From Betaproteobacteria bacterium (GTDB lineage: Bacteria > Pseudomonadota > Gammaproteobacteria > Burkholderiales > WYBJ01): a stretch of 38,225 nt of DNA. Both the position numbers and the translations under genes were made by a program. The stretch covers positions 1-38,225 of the forward strand of contig WHTS01000055.1 of NCBI GenBank assembly GCA_009377585.1, in the 5' to 3' direction. The notes under the pieces are model-generated. The model did not search any database, had not been told where the DNA came from, and saw nothing but the letters and a program-made list of their open reading frames with translations. Of this stretch, positions 1-8,744 are shown one piece after another (within the stretch, counting starts at the first letter, position 1; the number at the start of each line of letters is the position of its first letter).

Positions 1-108
1 GCAGCCGAGCGCGAGGCCTATCGTTCGGAGCGGCCGGATCCCGCCTTTCTCACCTACGGACCGAAAACGCGCCGCGAGTTTCTCAACTTGCAGGCTTGGG
101 CGGGCTGA
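1..108 (+). CDS. C-terminal end of an unknown protein (partial)
   Basis: An open frame enters from the left edge in frame 1 and stops at TGA 106-108. It encodes the last 35 residues of a protein whose start lies outside the window. The tail is polar, with an ...YGPKTRREFLNLQ... stretch, and ends in AWAG. I see no motif that names a family. It runs in the same direction as the next three genes and could be the upstream member of that group, but 144 nt separate it from the next start. It could also be a chance open frame, since only 35 codons are visible. Confidence 0.45.
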   Translation, partial: AAEREAYRSERPDPAFLTYGPKTRREFLNLQAWAG

Positions 109-252
109 TCGGCAGCGAACGCTTCTCCGCTGCCTTTGCCGTGGCCCGAGATGACGGTACGATGGCGGAAAGGGCAAGCGATCGGTCACGGCATCGAACG
201 ATCGCGGGCCGAGGCGCGCTGGACAACTCGTATTTACACGGAGGAAACCGCG

Positions 253-834
253 ATGGCGCAACCCGTCGATCCGAACGAAGTCCTGATGACCGGGGAGAAT
301 TCCTTCATCCGTCTTAGCCTCGATGGCGGCCAGACGCTTTCTTCGCGCGTCAGCCATTGGCGCGTGCTGTGGTGTCCCGCAGGCGCGGGTCATGCGCTGT
401 TCGTGACATCACCCTTGATCGACGGAGCCGTGCAGATCTACAGCGACAACATCGCAGTCGCGCGCTGGCTGCAGGCGACGATCGAGACGCTGCTGTTTCC
501 GGCGTTCGCGAATCTCGAGCTGCCGGTCATGGAGGCCGAGTTCGAGCGCAAGGGCGATCCGCGCTCTTCGGTGGTGGAGACGATCGCCACCGACGTCGAT
601 CGCATCGTGCTCACCTGGTACGACTGCATCGAGCCGTTCGTGCTCACCATGGCGCCGGGCATGGGCAACCGGCCGCTCGGTGTCTTCAGCACGTTCTTCC
701 CCGCGCGCTCGGCCCAGCTCGAGATCGCGGGACGGTTCGCGCCAGGCGCACCCTGGATGGAGATGCGGGGCGACCGGCAGTCGACCACTGCCTGCCTCGC
801 CTGGTCGGAAACCTGGGTCAAGCCGCGCGGCTAG
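253..834 (+). CDS. Unknown 193-aa cytoplasmic protein
   Basis: I do not recognise the family. The ATG at 253 is chosen because a GAGGA ribosome-binding site lies about 7 nt upstream (241-245). An upstream in-frame start at 136 would add a low-complexity basic segment unlike the rest. The protein has 193 residues, with no signal peptide and no membrane segment. It is rich in aromatic residues, and alternating hydrophobic stretches (SHWRVLWCP, RIVLTWYDCIEPFVLTM, GVFSTFFPA) suggest a beta-rich soluble fold. Its stop is 22 nt before the SDR start, so it probably belongs to one transcript with the SDR and the flavin monooxygenase. A role linked to those redox enzymes is inference from context only. 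Confidence 0.7.
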   Translation: MAQPVDPNEVLMTGENSFIRLSLDGGQTLSSRVSHWRVLWCPAGAGHALFVTSPLIDGAVQIYSDNIAVARWLQATIETLLFPAFANLELPVMEAEFERKGDPRSSVVETIATDVDRIVLTWYDCIEPFVLTMAPGMGNRPLGVFSTFFPARSAQLEIAGRFAPGAPWMEMRGDRQSTTACLAWSETWVKPRG

Positions 835-856
835 CTTCGACAAACGGGGAGGGGGC

Positions 857-1648
857 ATGGATCTCGAACTGAAGGGCAAGGTCGCCATCGTCGGCGGCGC
901 AAGCAAAGGGCTGGGACGCGCCTGCGCGCAGGCGCTGGCCGAGGAGGGCTGCAAGCTGGCGATCTGCAGCCGCTCGCAGGTCGATCTCGACACGGCGGCC
1001 GAGGAAATCCGGGCTGCGACCGGCGCCGAGGTACTGGTCGTTGCGGGCGACCTCGATCGCTACGACACGATCCGCAGTCTTATCGCAGCCGCGGTGGACC
1101 GATTCGGCCGCATCGACATCCTGGTGAACAATTCGGGCGGACCGCCGCTCGCACAGGCGCACGCTGCCACCGAAGAGCAATGGGCCACCGCCGTGCAGCG
1201 CTCGCTGCTGTTCTTCTCGCGCATGTCGCGCGAGGCATTGCCGCACCTGAAGGCGATCGGCGCCGGGCGCATCGTCAACATCCTCGCCAGCACCGTCTAT
1301 CAGCCGATACCGAACCTGGCGCTGTCGGGCGCAACGCGCATGGGCGTGGTGGCGTTCGCGAAAAGCCTCGCCGACGAAGTAGGGCGCGATGGGGTCCTCG
1401 TGAACAACGTCTGTCCCGGCTCGATCCTGACCGAGCGCATGCTTTCGAACGTCACGGCGAGGGCACAGCAGAAGGGCATGCCGATCGAGCAGGCGCTGGC
1501 CGAACGCGCGGAGGAGACCGCGGTGGGGCGCATCGGCGAACCCCAGGAGCTCGCTCACATCGTGGCTTTCCTCGCCTCCAGCAAGGCAAGCTACATCACC
1601 GGCACGACGATGCGCGTCGACGGCGGGCTGGTGCGCTCCGTGCTGTGA
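857..1648 (+). CDS. SDR family oxidoreductase with altered active site
   Basis: A 263-aa short-chain dehydrogenase/reductase, a Rossmann-fold NAD(P)-dependent enzyme family. The N-terminal cofactor loop reads GGASKGLG (residues 13-20). NNSGG follows beta-4, and the C-terminal ITGTTMRVDGG motif is typical of FabG-like members. ATG 857 is preceded by a run of G (847-855) that can serve as the ribosome-binding site. The usual catalytic YxxxK is not visible: at the aligned place (LSGATRMGV) Tyr is replaced by Ser and Lys by Arg. A known FabG-like SDR subgroup departs from the canonical tetrad in this way, so the protein may use different chemistry or have a binding role. Its stop overlaps the start of the monooxygenase. 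The fold is certain; the reaction is not. Confidence 0.9.
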   Translation: MDLELKGKVAIVGGASKGLGRACAQALAEEGCKLAICSRSQVDLDTAAEEIRAATGAEVLVVAGDLDRYDTIRSLIAAAVDRFGRIDILVNNSGGPPLAQAHAATEEQWATAVQRSLLFFSRMSREALPHLKAIGAGRIVNILASTVYQPIPNLALSGATRMGVVAFAKSLADEVGRDGVLVNNVCPGSILTERMLSNVTARAQQKGMPIEQALAERAEETAVGRIGEPQELAHIVAFLASSKASYITGTTMRVDGGLVRSVL

Positions 1649-3054
1649 CCGGCACCAAGTCGGTCTACCAGCGCGGGCTCGATGCGCCGGTCGCGGGCCC
1701 GAACCGGCGCGGCAGCCAGCGTGTCGCGATCATCGGCGCCGGTGCCTGCGGCATCTGCGCGGCCAAGTACCTGCTGGAAGTCGGCTTCGACGTATCCGTG
1801 TTCGAGATCGGCAGCCAGGTCGGCGGCATGTGGTGGTATCTGAACGACAACGGACGCTCGTCGGCCTATCGGACGCTGCACATCAATACCTCGCGCGGCG
1901 TAACGCGCTTCAGCGATCTCGATTTCGATGCTGAGACGCAGGACTTCCCCGATCACGCCGACATGCATCGTTACCTCGTGCGCTATGCCGAGCATTTCGG
2001 CGTGACGCCGCGCATCCGTTTTCGTAGCCGGGTCGTGGGGGTGCGCCCGGACTTCGAGCCCGCGCGCGAAGCCCCGAGCTGGCGCCTGGAGCTCACCGAC
2101 GGAACGGTCGAAACCTTCGATGCCGTAATCGTCGCAACCGGGCATCTCACCCGGCCTTACGAGATCCCGGAGCTGCAACGCTTCGGCGGCGACTATCTGC
2201 ATTCGCATCATTACAAGGCGCCGGAGCCTTATGTCGGCAAGCGCATCTGCGTGGTCGGCATCGGCAACAGCGCCTGCGACATCGCGAGCGATGTCTGCGT
2301 CACTTCGCCGCGCTGCGTGCTGGTCGCGCGCTCGGGCGTTCTGATCCTGCCGAAGCTGTTGTTCGGGCGCGCCTTCACCGACATCACGGCGCAAATCCAG
2401 CGTCCCTGGATTCCGCGACCGCTGCGGCGCCGGATCACGCGCTTTCTCACCTGGCTTGCGCACGGCGACCTCACGCGGCTCGGCTTCAAGCGCCCCGAGA
2501 CGCTCACGCACGTCACGTCCAATGCCACCGTGGTGACCGACATCGCCTACCGGCGCATCGAGGTCAAGGGCGGCATCGCGGGCATCGAGGGCCGCACCAT
2601 CCGCTTCGATGACGGCACGGCCGAAGAATTCGACGTCTTGATCGCCGCCACCGGCTACCGCATCGACCTCGATGTCGTTGAGCCCGACATCGTGAATGCC
2701 GAAGATAACCAGCTCGGGCTTTACATGCGGATCGTGCCGCCGGGCTGGCCAGGCTTGTACTTCATGGGCTTCTTCAATACCGACACCGCGCTCAACATGG
2801 TGTTCGAGCACCAGGCGCGCTGGGTGCGCGAGATCCTGCTCGGCAACGCGGTGTTGCCGGATCCGTCAGCGATGCGCCGTACTATCGAGGAACGTGCCGC
2901 CTGGTATGCGCGCCAGTACAAGCAAAGCGTACGGCATACCATCGAGGAAGAGCACGTGCGCTACCTGACCGATCTCAGGAAGACGCTGCGGGAGATGCTA
3001 CAGAGGCGCACGAGCGCCGCGGGCCGGACTACAGGTACCGCGTCGGCCAGTTGA
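1645..3054 (+). CDS. Flavin-containing monooxygenase (NAD(P)/FAD-dependent)
   Basis: A 469-aa class B flavoprotein monooxygenase. These enzymes use NADPH and O2 to oxygenate S, N or carbonyl substrates. The FAD motif GAGACG is at residues 31-36. The fingerprint FGGDYLHSHHYK fits FxGxxxHxxx(F/Y), the FMO rather than the Baeyer-Villiger form. A second dinucleotide motif, GIGNSACDIA, binds NADPH. ATGYR near residue 335 is the usual late FMO motif. I chose the GTG at 1645 because it overlaps the SDR stop (GTGA), which indicates translational coupling, and puts the FAD motif at a normal distance from the N-terminus. The last 26 nt overlap the convergent HD-domain gene. An SDR coupled to an FMO suggests successive oxidation of one substrate, which is inference. 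Confidence 0.9.
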   Translation: MTGTKSVYQRGLDAPVAGPNRRGSQRVAIIGAGACGICAAKYLLEVGFDVSVFEIGSQVGGMWWYLNDNGRSSAYRTLHINTSRGVTRFSDLDFDAETQDFPDHADMHRYLVRYAEHFGVTPRIRFRSRVVGVRPDFEPAREAPSWRLELTDGTVETFDAVIVATGHLTRPYEIPELQRFGGDYLHSHHYKAPEPYVGKRICVVGIGNSACDIASDVCVTSPRCVLVARSGVLILPKLLFGRAFTDITAQIQRPWIPRPLRRRITRFLTWLAHGDLTRLGFKRPETLTHVTSNATVVTDIAYRRIEVKGGIAGIEGRTIRFDDGTAEEFDVLIAATGYRIDLDVVEPDIVNAEDNQLGLYMRIVPPGWPGLYFMGFFNTDTALNMVFEHQARWVREILLGNAVLPDPSAMRRTIEERAAWYARQYKQSVRHTIEEEHVRYLTDLRKTLREMLQRRTSAAGRTTGTASAS

Positions 3055-3769
3055 TGGTCCGCCACATGTGCGCGGACGCACTCTCGTCGAAGCCCAGACC
3101 TTCCTTCGGCTGGCGGAAGTGGCGGCCGACGATATCGGTGAATTCTTCCAGCTCGACATGCACGTTCGGATCGAACGAGTACAGGTCGTTTACGGTCAGC
3201 AGGCGCGCACTCATGTAGTACTTGTGATTGCGCGCATATTCGTGGGCACGATCGACATAGGGCTCGGGCTTGAAGTCCGCGCCGAAGAGCCGGATGTAGG
3301 ATTGCGGATACTCGTAGCCGACCGATTCGTCGGGGTAGAAGCGCAGCGCCTGGTGATAGCGGATGGCGAACGCGACTTCCTCGTCGACATAGGGCTCGAC
3401 CAGCTGCGCCGCCCAGTAGCCGTGGTCGGCGCGGATGAGGCCGCTGGTGGCGACATCGTGCAGCAGGCAGGCGAGCACGATCTTTTCGCTCGTCCCGTTG
3501 TTCTGCGCGAGCCGGGCGCTTTGCAGCATGTGCGTGCATGGCCCGAAGCGGTACTTGAAAAAGTCGAACAGGGTCGGCTTGTCGGGCATGCGCGGCAGGC
3601 GCGGATCGGGCCCCATGAGGTGCAGCTTGCCGCGCGTATCTTGCGGCGGCTGCGGCTCTCTTGGATCGCGCTCGCCCGAGGTGTAGATCGTCGACTTGAC
3701 GATCACGTACCGATCCATTGCCTCGGCGGCAGCGTGATCGGCGGCTTCGGCTAGTTGCAGGCTCGACAT
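3029..3769 (-). CDS. HD-domain phosphohydrolase-like protein
   Basis: A 246-aa protein with HD-superfamily metal-ligand spacing: His80, the His104-Asp105 doublet in CLLHDVATSG, His116 and His139 in FAIRYHQAL. HD proteins usually coordinate one or two divalent metals and hydrolyse phosphate bonds; some oxygenate small molecules instead. The region before the domain (residues 1-60) is polar, and no membrane segment is seen. The gene converges on the flavin monooxygenase, with a 26-nt overlap of the coding ends. It begins 31 nt downstream of the stop of the CobW-type GTPase, on the same strand, so it may be the last gene of that operon. Its substrate is unknown. A small-molecule catabolic role is plausible from the neighbours, but a nucleotide phosphohydrolase cannot be excluded. 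Confidence 0.8.
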   Translation of the reverse strand: MSSLQLAEAADHAAAEAMDRYVIVKSTIYTSGERDPREPQPPQDTRGKLHLMGPDPRLPRMPDKPTLFDFFKYRFGPCTHMLQSARLAQNNGTSEKIVLACLLHDVATSGLIRADHGYWAAQLVEPYVDEEVAFAIRYHQALRFYPDESVGYEYPQSYIRLFGADFKPEPYVDRAHEYARNHKYYMSARLLTVNDLYSFDPNVHVELEEFTDIVGRHFRQPKEGLGFDESASAHMWRTINWPTRYL

Positions 3770-3800
3770 GCGCAGATGATCGGCCGGGCGCGGGCGGCTG

Positions 3801-5546
3801 TCAAGCGGCCACGACAGCGGCCACGGCTCGGGATGCGGTTGCGTCCGCTACTTCGTCCTCGAGCAGATCGAGCAGGTTTTCCATCCATGCGGGCGGTATG
3901 CGGTGCCCGATGAACACGATGCGGGTGCGCTCGTCGGCCGAAGGCCAGCGCGCAAGCCATTCGGGCGCATGGTAGACGTGCTGCACGCCGTGGATGACGG
4001 CAGGCTGCTGCGGGGTTTCGGCGACTCGAACGATGCCCTTCAGCCGCAGCAGATCCTCGCCACAGTTGTCGGCGAGCGCGGAGAGGAACAACGCGAGGGT
4101 GGCTGCGTGCAGCGGCTGGTCGCGGACGAAAGAGCGGGTCGTGACGCCTTCGGTGTGCGCGTGAGTTTCGGGGTCATGAGCGATGTGCGCGACGTGCGCT
4201 CGGGTGTGTTTTCCCTCACTTGCAGTGCGCGCATCGGCATGCAGGCCGATGCCGTTCGGCCGGCGCGGACCATGGTCCGCGAATTCCCGGCCGACCCCCC
4301 CGGCCCCTCTCCCGGGGGGAGAGGGGAGAATCGAGCTCCCTTGCAAGGAAGCGGTCGAAGGTGCGGAAGAGGGCAGCTCGTGACTCCCCTCTCCCTCTGG
4401 GAGAGGGGTCGGGGGTGAGGGAGAATGCAGCGAGCTCGCAAACAGCGTGGCAGGCGTAACCTCGCCGCGAACGATGTTCATGATGCGCGCATCGCCGTTC
4501 AGCCTACGCAGCCGCGACGTCAGCGCCGCCGCATCCGCCTGCGGCAAGTCGGTCTTGGTCAGAACGATCGTATCGGCCACAGCCGCCTGGCGCACGGACT
4601 CGGGATGCCGATCGAGCGCGGTCAGCCCCGTGATTGCGTCCGCCGTGGTGACGACGCCATCGAGCGTGTATGCCTCGGCCAGCGTTCGATCGGTCATGAC
4701 CGCATGCAGGATCGGCGCGGGATCGGCAAGGCCGCTCGTTTCGATCACGACCCGTTCGAATCGCGGCAGCTCGCCCATGCTTCGTCGCGCGGCGAGGTCG
4801 GCCAGCGTCAGCACGAGATCGCTGCGCACGTGGCAGCACAGGCATCCGGTCGAGAGCCGCACGAAGCTCTCGTCGCTGGTCTCGATGAGGTCGTGGTCGA
4901 GAGCGATCTCGCCGAACTCGTTGACGATGACCGCAGTGCGTCCCATCGCGCGATGCCGCAGCAGCCGCGCGAGCAGGGTCGTCTTGCCGCTGCCGAGAAA
5001 GCCCGTGAGGATCGTGACCGGAATGCGGCCATCTGCGCGCGAAGCAACACTGCATGTTTCATCGCCACGCTCGACGCTCTTGCCGCGACCGGGCTGCGTC
5101 GAATCCGCGCCTGCGCGGGTTGCGAGCGGCGCTGCGGAGAAATCTTGCGGCGGCACATCCGTATCGGGCTGCGTCGAATCTGCTTCTGCGCGCGCTGGCG
5201 GTGACGTTGCGACGGAATTTTGCGGCGGCATGCTCGCATCGGGCTGCGGCGCGATCCGGATCGCGCTCCCACGCTCGACGCCGAACGCGCGCCGCAGTGC
5301 CGCCAGAATGCCGACGAGCGATCCGCACGGCCGCACGCGCGCCGGCGTGGCGGCCGATGCGCCGTCGTGCCAGCGCACGTACCAGCGAAACGGATCGCCG
5401 TCCGGTGCACGCTCGACCGTCGCAATGGCATCCGGCAGTCCTTGCACGACCACGGCGCCCGAAACCGGATCCGCCCGGACTGTCCCCTCGAGCTGCCACA
5501 GCGCGAGCGTGTCTTGCAGCAAGCGTGCGAGGCGAATTGCGTCCAC
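3801..5546 (-). CDS. COG0523/CobW-type GTPase with N-terminal extension and in-frame repeat insertion
   Basis: A 581-aa G3E-family GTPase; such proteins deliver metal ions to client enzymes. Core motifs: Walker [10 protein letters not shown] (182-190), GCLCC metal-binding motif (234-238), ETSG (269-272), and TKTD (330-333) as the guanine-specificity motif. A histidine-rich segment follows (447-464), then a CobW C-terminal domain. Three oddities stand out. Residues 1-100 form an extra domain I cannot name. Residues 101-150 are two 25-residue repeats, each starting QPD and containing PPQ. Residues 373-446 are encoded by a palindromic element found elsewhere in the window (4209-4430). The total is well above the usual 320-420 residues. 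GTG 5546 is the first plausible start, 15 nt past the hydantoinase stop; no clear ribosome-binding site is visible, so translation may be coupled. The hydantoinase is the likely metal client (inference). Confidence 0.85.
   Translation of the reverse strand: MDAIRLARLLQDTLALWQLEGTVRADPVSGAVVVQGLPDAIATVERAPDGDPFRWYVRWHDGASAATPARVRPCGSLVGILAALRRAFGVERGSAIRIAPQPDASMPPQNSVATSPPARAEADSTQPDTDVPPQDFSAAPLATRAGADSTQPGRGKSVERGDETCSVASRADGRIPVTILTGFLGSGKTTLLARLLRHRAMGRTAVIVNEFGEIALDHDLIETSDESFVRLSTGCLCCHVRSDLVLTLADLAARRSMGELPRFERVVIETSGLADPAPILHAVMTDRTLAEAYTLDGVVTTADAITGLTALDRHPESVRQAAVADTIVLTKTDLPQADAAALTSRLRRLNGDARIMNIVRGEVTPATLFASSLHSPSPPTPLPEGEGSHELPSSAPSTASLQGSSILPSPPGRGAGGVGREFADHGPRRPNGIGLHADARTASEGKHTRAHVAHIAHDPETHAHTEGVTTRSFVRDQPLHAATLALFLSALADNCGEDLLRLKGIVRVAETPQQPAVIHGVQHVYHAPEWLARWPSADERTRIVFIGHRIPPAWMENLLDLLEDEVADATASRAVAAVVAA
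4209..4430. repeat. Composite palindromic repeat inside the CobW-type gene
   Basis: This stretch joins two REP-like hairpins of the form CCCCTCTCCC-loop-GGGAGAGGGG (4304-4326 and 4386-4408) to a longer element that begins CCCTCACTTGCAGTGCGCGC at 4213. That element contains an 18-bp perfect palindrome, CGCGGACCATGGTCCGCG, near 4264. About 80 bp of it recur with a single difference at 8577-8656, and its first 45 bp or so recur at 20430. Here it is read through without a stop as part of the GTPase gene. Confidence 0.9.
5091..5250. repeat. 75-bp tandem repeat (about two copies) within the GTPase linker
   Basis: The sequence GGGCTGCG recurs at 5091, 5166 and 5241, an exact 75-nt period. The copies have diverged but remain in frame. 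They encode two 25-residue Pro/Ala-rich units on the minus strand (residues 101-125 and 126-150 of the GTPase), each ending ADST. They join the N-terminal extension to the GTPase core and look like a flexible linker. Confidence 0.85.
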
Positions 5547-5560
5547 GCGCTGCGCCCGGG

Positions 5561-6988
5561 CTACAACGCCGCACCGCTGCGAATGGGCTCGGAAATCGTG
5601 CGCAGCAAATATTCTCCGTCGCTCGGCGCGCCGAGGAAGTTGCCGTTCTCGACCACGATCTTGCCGCGCAGCACCGTGAGCGTGGGCCAGGCATGGACTT
5701 CGTGGCCTTCCCACGGCGAGTAGTCCTGCTCGTGCAGCATCTCCTTGCGAACGGTGGTTCGCTTGGCCGGATCGAGCACGGCGATATCGGCATCGGCGCC
5801 GGCGGCGATCGCGCCCTTGCGCGGATAAAGCCCCATGATGCGGGCCGCGTTGCTCGACACCAGGTCGACGAACTTCTCCAGGGAGTAACCGCGCCGGCCC
5901 ACCATCTCGGTATACATGATGGCGACCCGAGGCTCGACGCCGACGTTGCCGCCGGTCGTGTCGTCGATGCGCTTTCCCAGTGTCTTCACGTTGAGCGCGC
6001 AGCAGACCTCATCGGTCGCGACCGTGTGAATGGTGCGGTCCACGGTGCCGGCCCAGAGCTCGTTCTGGTCGGCCTGCGACTTGAGCGACGGGTAGGTGTG
6101 ATAGATCTGGCCGTTGGGGCGCTTGTAGTCTTCTTCGGTATACATCAGGTACTGATGCAGCGTCTCGCCGTACACCGGCAGCCCGCGCGCGCGGGCTTCG
6201 CGAATGGCGCGAACCCCGTTGGCGGCGCTGACGTGCATGAAATAGAGCACGATGCCGGGGACGTTCTGCGCCAGCGCAAGGATGCGCCGAAACGACATGT
6301 CTTCGGACATTGCGTTGTGCACCTCCGCCATGTGCTCGAAGCCGACGCGCCCTTCGCGGATCAGCTTTTCGTACATATGCATCACGATGTCGTTGTCCTC
6401 GCCGTGCATGACGCACATGCCTTGTTCGCGGGCGACCACGCGAAACACTTCCCAGATGTCGCCGAAGTCCACCATGCGCCCGCGGCGGCTGGGGGTGATG
6501 TCGGTGGTGAAGATCTTCACCGTGGGATAACCCGAGCGCACCGCAGTGCCGATCTGTTCGAACAGCTCGGGCGGCAACGCACCTTCGACCATGATGTGGA
6601 AGCTGTAATCGCAATAGCAGTCGTTGCGCCATTCCGCATGCCGATCGTCGATCGCCTGCTGAATGGTCTTGCCGTGGGTCCAGCGGGCGAAATCGATCAG
6701 GGTGGTGGTCCCGCCGTAGAGGGCGGCGCGGCTCACCACCGAAGCGGGATCGGTGTAGACGACGCTGCCATCGGGCTGCGGCGAATACCACTTGCAGTGT
6801 ACGTGCGGGTCGATGCCGCCCGGCATCACGATCGCGCCGGTCGCGTCGACGATGCGGCGTGCGGCTGCGGCGCCGAAGGTGCCGGCCGCCGCAACCGCGG
6901 CGATGCGTTCGCCTTCGATGGCCACGTCGCAGGCGGCCACACCGATCGGTGTGACCACCCGGTCGCTGCGAATCACGAGATCCATCAT
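5561..6988 (-). CDS. D-hydantoinase / dihydropyrimidinase family amidohydrolase
   Basis: A 475-aa cyclic amidohydrolase, the usual length for D-hydantoinases, which open cyclic amide rings such as hydantoins and dihydropyrimidines. The metal ligands are visible: His62 and His64 in [10 protein letters not shown], Lys158 in YPTVKIF as the likely carbamylated bridging lysine, His in CVMHGEDN and in [10 protein letters not shown], and the catalytic Asp in TVATDEVCC. The start is ATG 6988 because GGAGGAG lies 6 nt upstream; a second ATG follows at once. The COG0523-type GTPase starts 15 nt after its stop, which suggests that this binuclear metalloenzyme receives its metal from that protein (inference). 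Dihydroorotase-like or isatin-type specificities are alternatives. The substrate is unknown. Confidence 0.93.
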   Translation of the reverse strand: MMDLVIRSDRVVTPIGVAACDVAIEGERIAAVAAAGTFGAAAARRIVDATGAIVMPGGIDPHVHCKWYSPQPDGSVVYTDPASVVSRAALYGGTTTLIDFARWTHGKTIQQAIDDRHAEWRNDCYCDYSFHIMVEGALPPELFEQIGTAVRSGYPTVKIFTTDITPSRRGRMVDFGDIWEVFRVVAREQGMCVMHGEDNDIVMHMYEKLIREGRVGFEHMAEVHNAMSEDMSFRRILALAQNVPGIVLYFMHVSAANGVRAIREARARGLPVYGETLHQYLMYTEEDYKRPNGQIYHTYPSLKSQADQNELWAGTVDRTIHTVATDEVCCALNVKTLGKRIDDTTGGNVGVEPRVAIMYTEMVGRRGYSLEKFVDLVSSNAARIMGLYPRKGAIAAGADADIAVLDPAKRTTVRKEMLHEQDYSPWEGHEVHAWPTLTVLRGKIVVENGNFLGAPSDGEYLLRTISEPIRSGAAL

Positions 6989-7024
6989 GGCTTGCTCCTC
7001 CAGGATGCTTACGCTTCGATCTTT

Positions 7025-7107
7025 AGAACCACACCACCTCGTCGCTTCGCGCCACCCCTCCTCATGAGAGGAGGGGAAGGCCACACCCCGCGGCTTCGCG
7101 CCACTCC
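7025..7107. repeat. Dispersed intergenic palindromic element, copy 1
   Basis: Begins AGAACCACACCACC and contains the hairpin CCCCTCCTC-ATGA-GAGGAGGGG at 7055-7076. It matches the start and first hairpin of the longer element at 34444-34568, but lacks that copy's second hairpin and right-hand inverted repeat. It lies between the hydantoinase start and the MmgE/PrpD stop. Confidence 0.8.
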
Positions 7108-7113
7108 TCCCAC

Positions 7114-8469
7114 CTAGCGGCGCGCGTGCCGGCCGAGCTCGGCGATGGCGTCTCGCATGTCCGGCACGTGGTCGATGTCCGCGCACAGCGACTCGGCGTA
7201 CGCGATCCCTTCGTCATTGAGCACGAGTCCCGCCAAGCCGCGGAACTTGGCGTGCAGTTCCTCGGGCTGGAACGGGTCGTTGAAGTCGCCCCGGTGACTT
7301 TCGCAGGCGTGCGTCGCCTGCCTTCCGTCCTTCAGCGTGACCGTCACGCGGGCCGGCCGCAGCCGCGGCGCGACGGCGCTCATCGCCGGATCTTCACTGA
7401 CCTGTACGCGCGCTCTCAGCGCGGCGATCGCCGGGTCGTTCAGGGCGCTGTCGTCCATCGCCGCATGATCCAGATCGCCGCGCACCGCCAGCACGGCGGC
7501 CGCGTGCGGCAGCGAATACTTGGAGGCGAAGAAGTTGGGCGGCTGCGGATTGCGCATGACCGCAGCGAAGCGGTAGGTTGCCGCCTCGATGCGCTCGATC
7601 GCGTCGGGCGCGGGCTGCAGCTCGGCGAGGGCCGCACGCAGGCAGTCGAGCGCGGGGTGGATCGGGTTGCAGCAGGCATAGAGCCGGAAGTAGTTGCGCG
7701 TGATCTGCCACTGCGAGCCGAGCCCGTCGAGCAGGCGGGACGCATCGAAGCCGGCTCCCACCATCTGGCCGAGCGCTTCCTCGATGGCATCGTCCTGCGC
7801 TTCGAAGCCGGCGAGCGTCAATTCGGACGCGAGCGCACCCACGAATCCGCTCATGCCGCCGGCGACGTTGAGCGCGGTGGCCCCGGCAACCACGTTGGTG
7901 TAGCTCGGCGTGAGCAGCAGTGTGGTCGAGATGCGCATCGCACGGCTGATGCCGGTGGCATCGAGCCCGCACAGGCGGGCGCCGGCCGCGGCGGCGGCGA
8001 GCAACGAGGCCTGACCATTCTGATGCGCGAGCGGACGCGGCGTGAAGACGCTGCACAAGCGCCCGGCCACCTCGTAACCGAGGATCAGCGCGGATAGCAA
8101 TGTTCGCCCGCTGCTGGCACGAGACTCCGACAACGCCAGAATTCCCGGCAGCACCTGCATGGCGGCCTGGCCCGATACGAGGCGCAAGCCCTCGCAGAGC
8201 TCGATCGCACGCCCGGCGATGCCGTTGAGCAGGGCAGCGGAGCGCGGGTCGTGGTGCGGCCAGGCGCGCGCCCACACCGATGCGCCCATGCCGGCGCCGC
8301 GGGCGAGTTGCTCATGGAGCGAGCGCACTTCGGGTCGTTCACTGCCCGCGAGGATGACGCCAAGCGTGTCGAGCAGCACGAGCTTCGCGTGACTGCGCAC
8401 CCGCTCGGGGATATCGTCATGACTCGTGGCGGCGACGAAGCGCGCGAGCTCTTCGACTTCTCGACCCAT
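7114..8469 (-). CDS. MmgE/PrpD family protein
   Basis: A 451-aa member of the MmgE/PrpD family, whose best-known members are 2-methylcitrate dehydratase (PrpD) and cis-aconitate decarboxylase. The N-terminal helical domain (VRSHAKLVLLDTLGVILAGS, residues 23-42) is typical. So are the Ala/Gly-rich helical core (ALLNGIAGRAIELCEG) and the C-terminal region with KYSLPHAAAVL, where this family has conserved Lys and His. The chosen ATG 8469 has GAGGA about 10 nt upstream; the open frame extends further only through repeat sequence. It is 125 nt from the hydantoinase start across a repeat, so they may share a transcript. Family assignment is firm, but the substrate is not; prpB and prpC are not nearby, so a methylcitrate role is not supported here. 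Confidence 0.9.
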   Translation of the reverse strand: MGREVEELARFVAATSHDDIPERVRSHAKLVLLDTLGVILAGSERPEVRSLHEQLARGAGMGASVWARAWPHHDPRSAALLNGIAGRAIELCEGLRLVSGQAAMQVLPGILALSESRASSGRTLLSALILGYEVAGRLCSVFTPRPLAHQNGQASLLAAAAAGARLCGLDATGISRAMRISTTLLLTPSYTNVVAGATALNVAGGMSGFVGALASELTLAGFEAQDDAIEEALGQMVGAGFDASRLLDGLGSQWQITRNYFRLYACCNPIHPALDCLRAALAELQPAPDAIERIEAATYRFAAVMRNPQPPNFFASKYSLPHAAAVLAVRGDLDHAAMDDSALNDPAIAALRARVQVSEDPAMSAVAPRLRPARVTVTLKDGRQATHACESHRGDFNDPFQPEELHAKFRGLAGLVLNDEGIAYAESLCADIDHVPDMRDAIAELGRHARR

Positions 8470-8512
8470 CTTCTGTCCTCGTTCCTGCGACCTCTCGCTT
8501 CTGTCAGCTTGT

Positions 8513-8695
8513 CTTCCCTCTCCCTTCGGGAGAGGGATCGAGGGTGAGGGAAAATTATGCGCCGTGCTCATGACTTCCCTCACTTGCAGTGCGCGCATCG
8601 GCATGCACGCCGATGCCGTTCGGCCGGCGCGGACCATGGTCCGCGAATTCCCGGCCTCACCCCCCAGCCCCTCTCCCGAGGGGAGAGGGGAGAGG
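8513..8695. repeat. Composite palindromic repeat, copy 2 (two REP hairpins plus long element)
   Basis: REP-like hairpins occur at 8516-8536 and 8668-8690. Between them, at 8577-8656, lies the long element shared with the CobW-type gene, with one difference in about 80 bp. The order of parts resembles the 4209-4430 copy. Here it occupies the gap between the MmgE/PrpD start and the Bug gene stop. Confidence 0.9.
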
Positions 8696-8744
8696 GGAGT
8701 CACGCTGCCTGCTGGTGCGGGCCGGGTTCCTGGGTAGGGCGCAT

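Noticed and set aside
4209-4430. Intein in the GTPase
   Set aside because: It is too short, has no Hint motifs, lies in a variable loop, and its DNA matches a dispersed palindromic repeat.
5054-7117. Plus-strand open frame of 687 codons opposite the hydantoinase
   Set aside because: Shadow of the hydantoinase and GTPase genes; no motif, and it crosses two genes and a repeat.
7114-8469. prpD of a methylcitrate operon
   Set aside because: No prpB, prpC or prpR-like gene is nearby; only the broad MmgE/PrpD family is supported.
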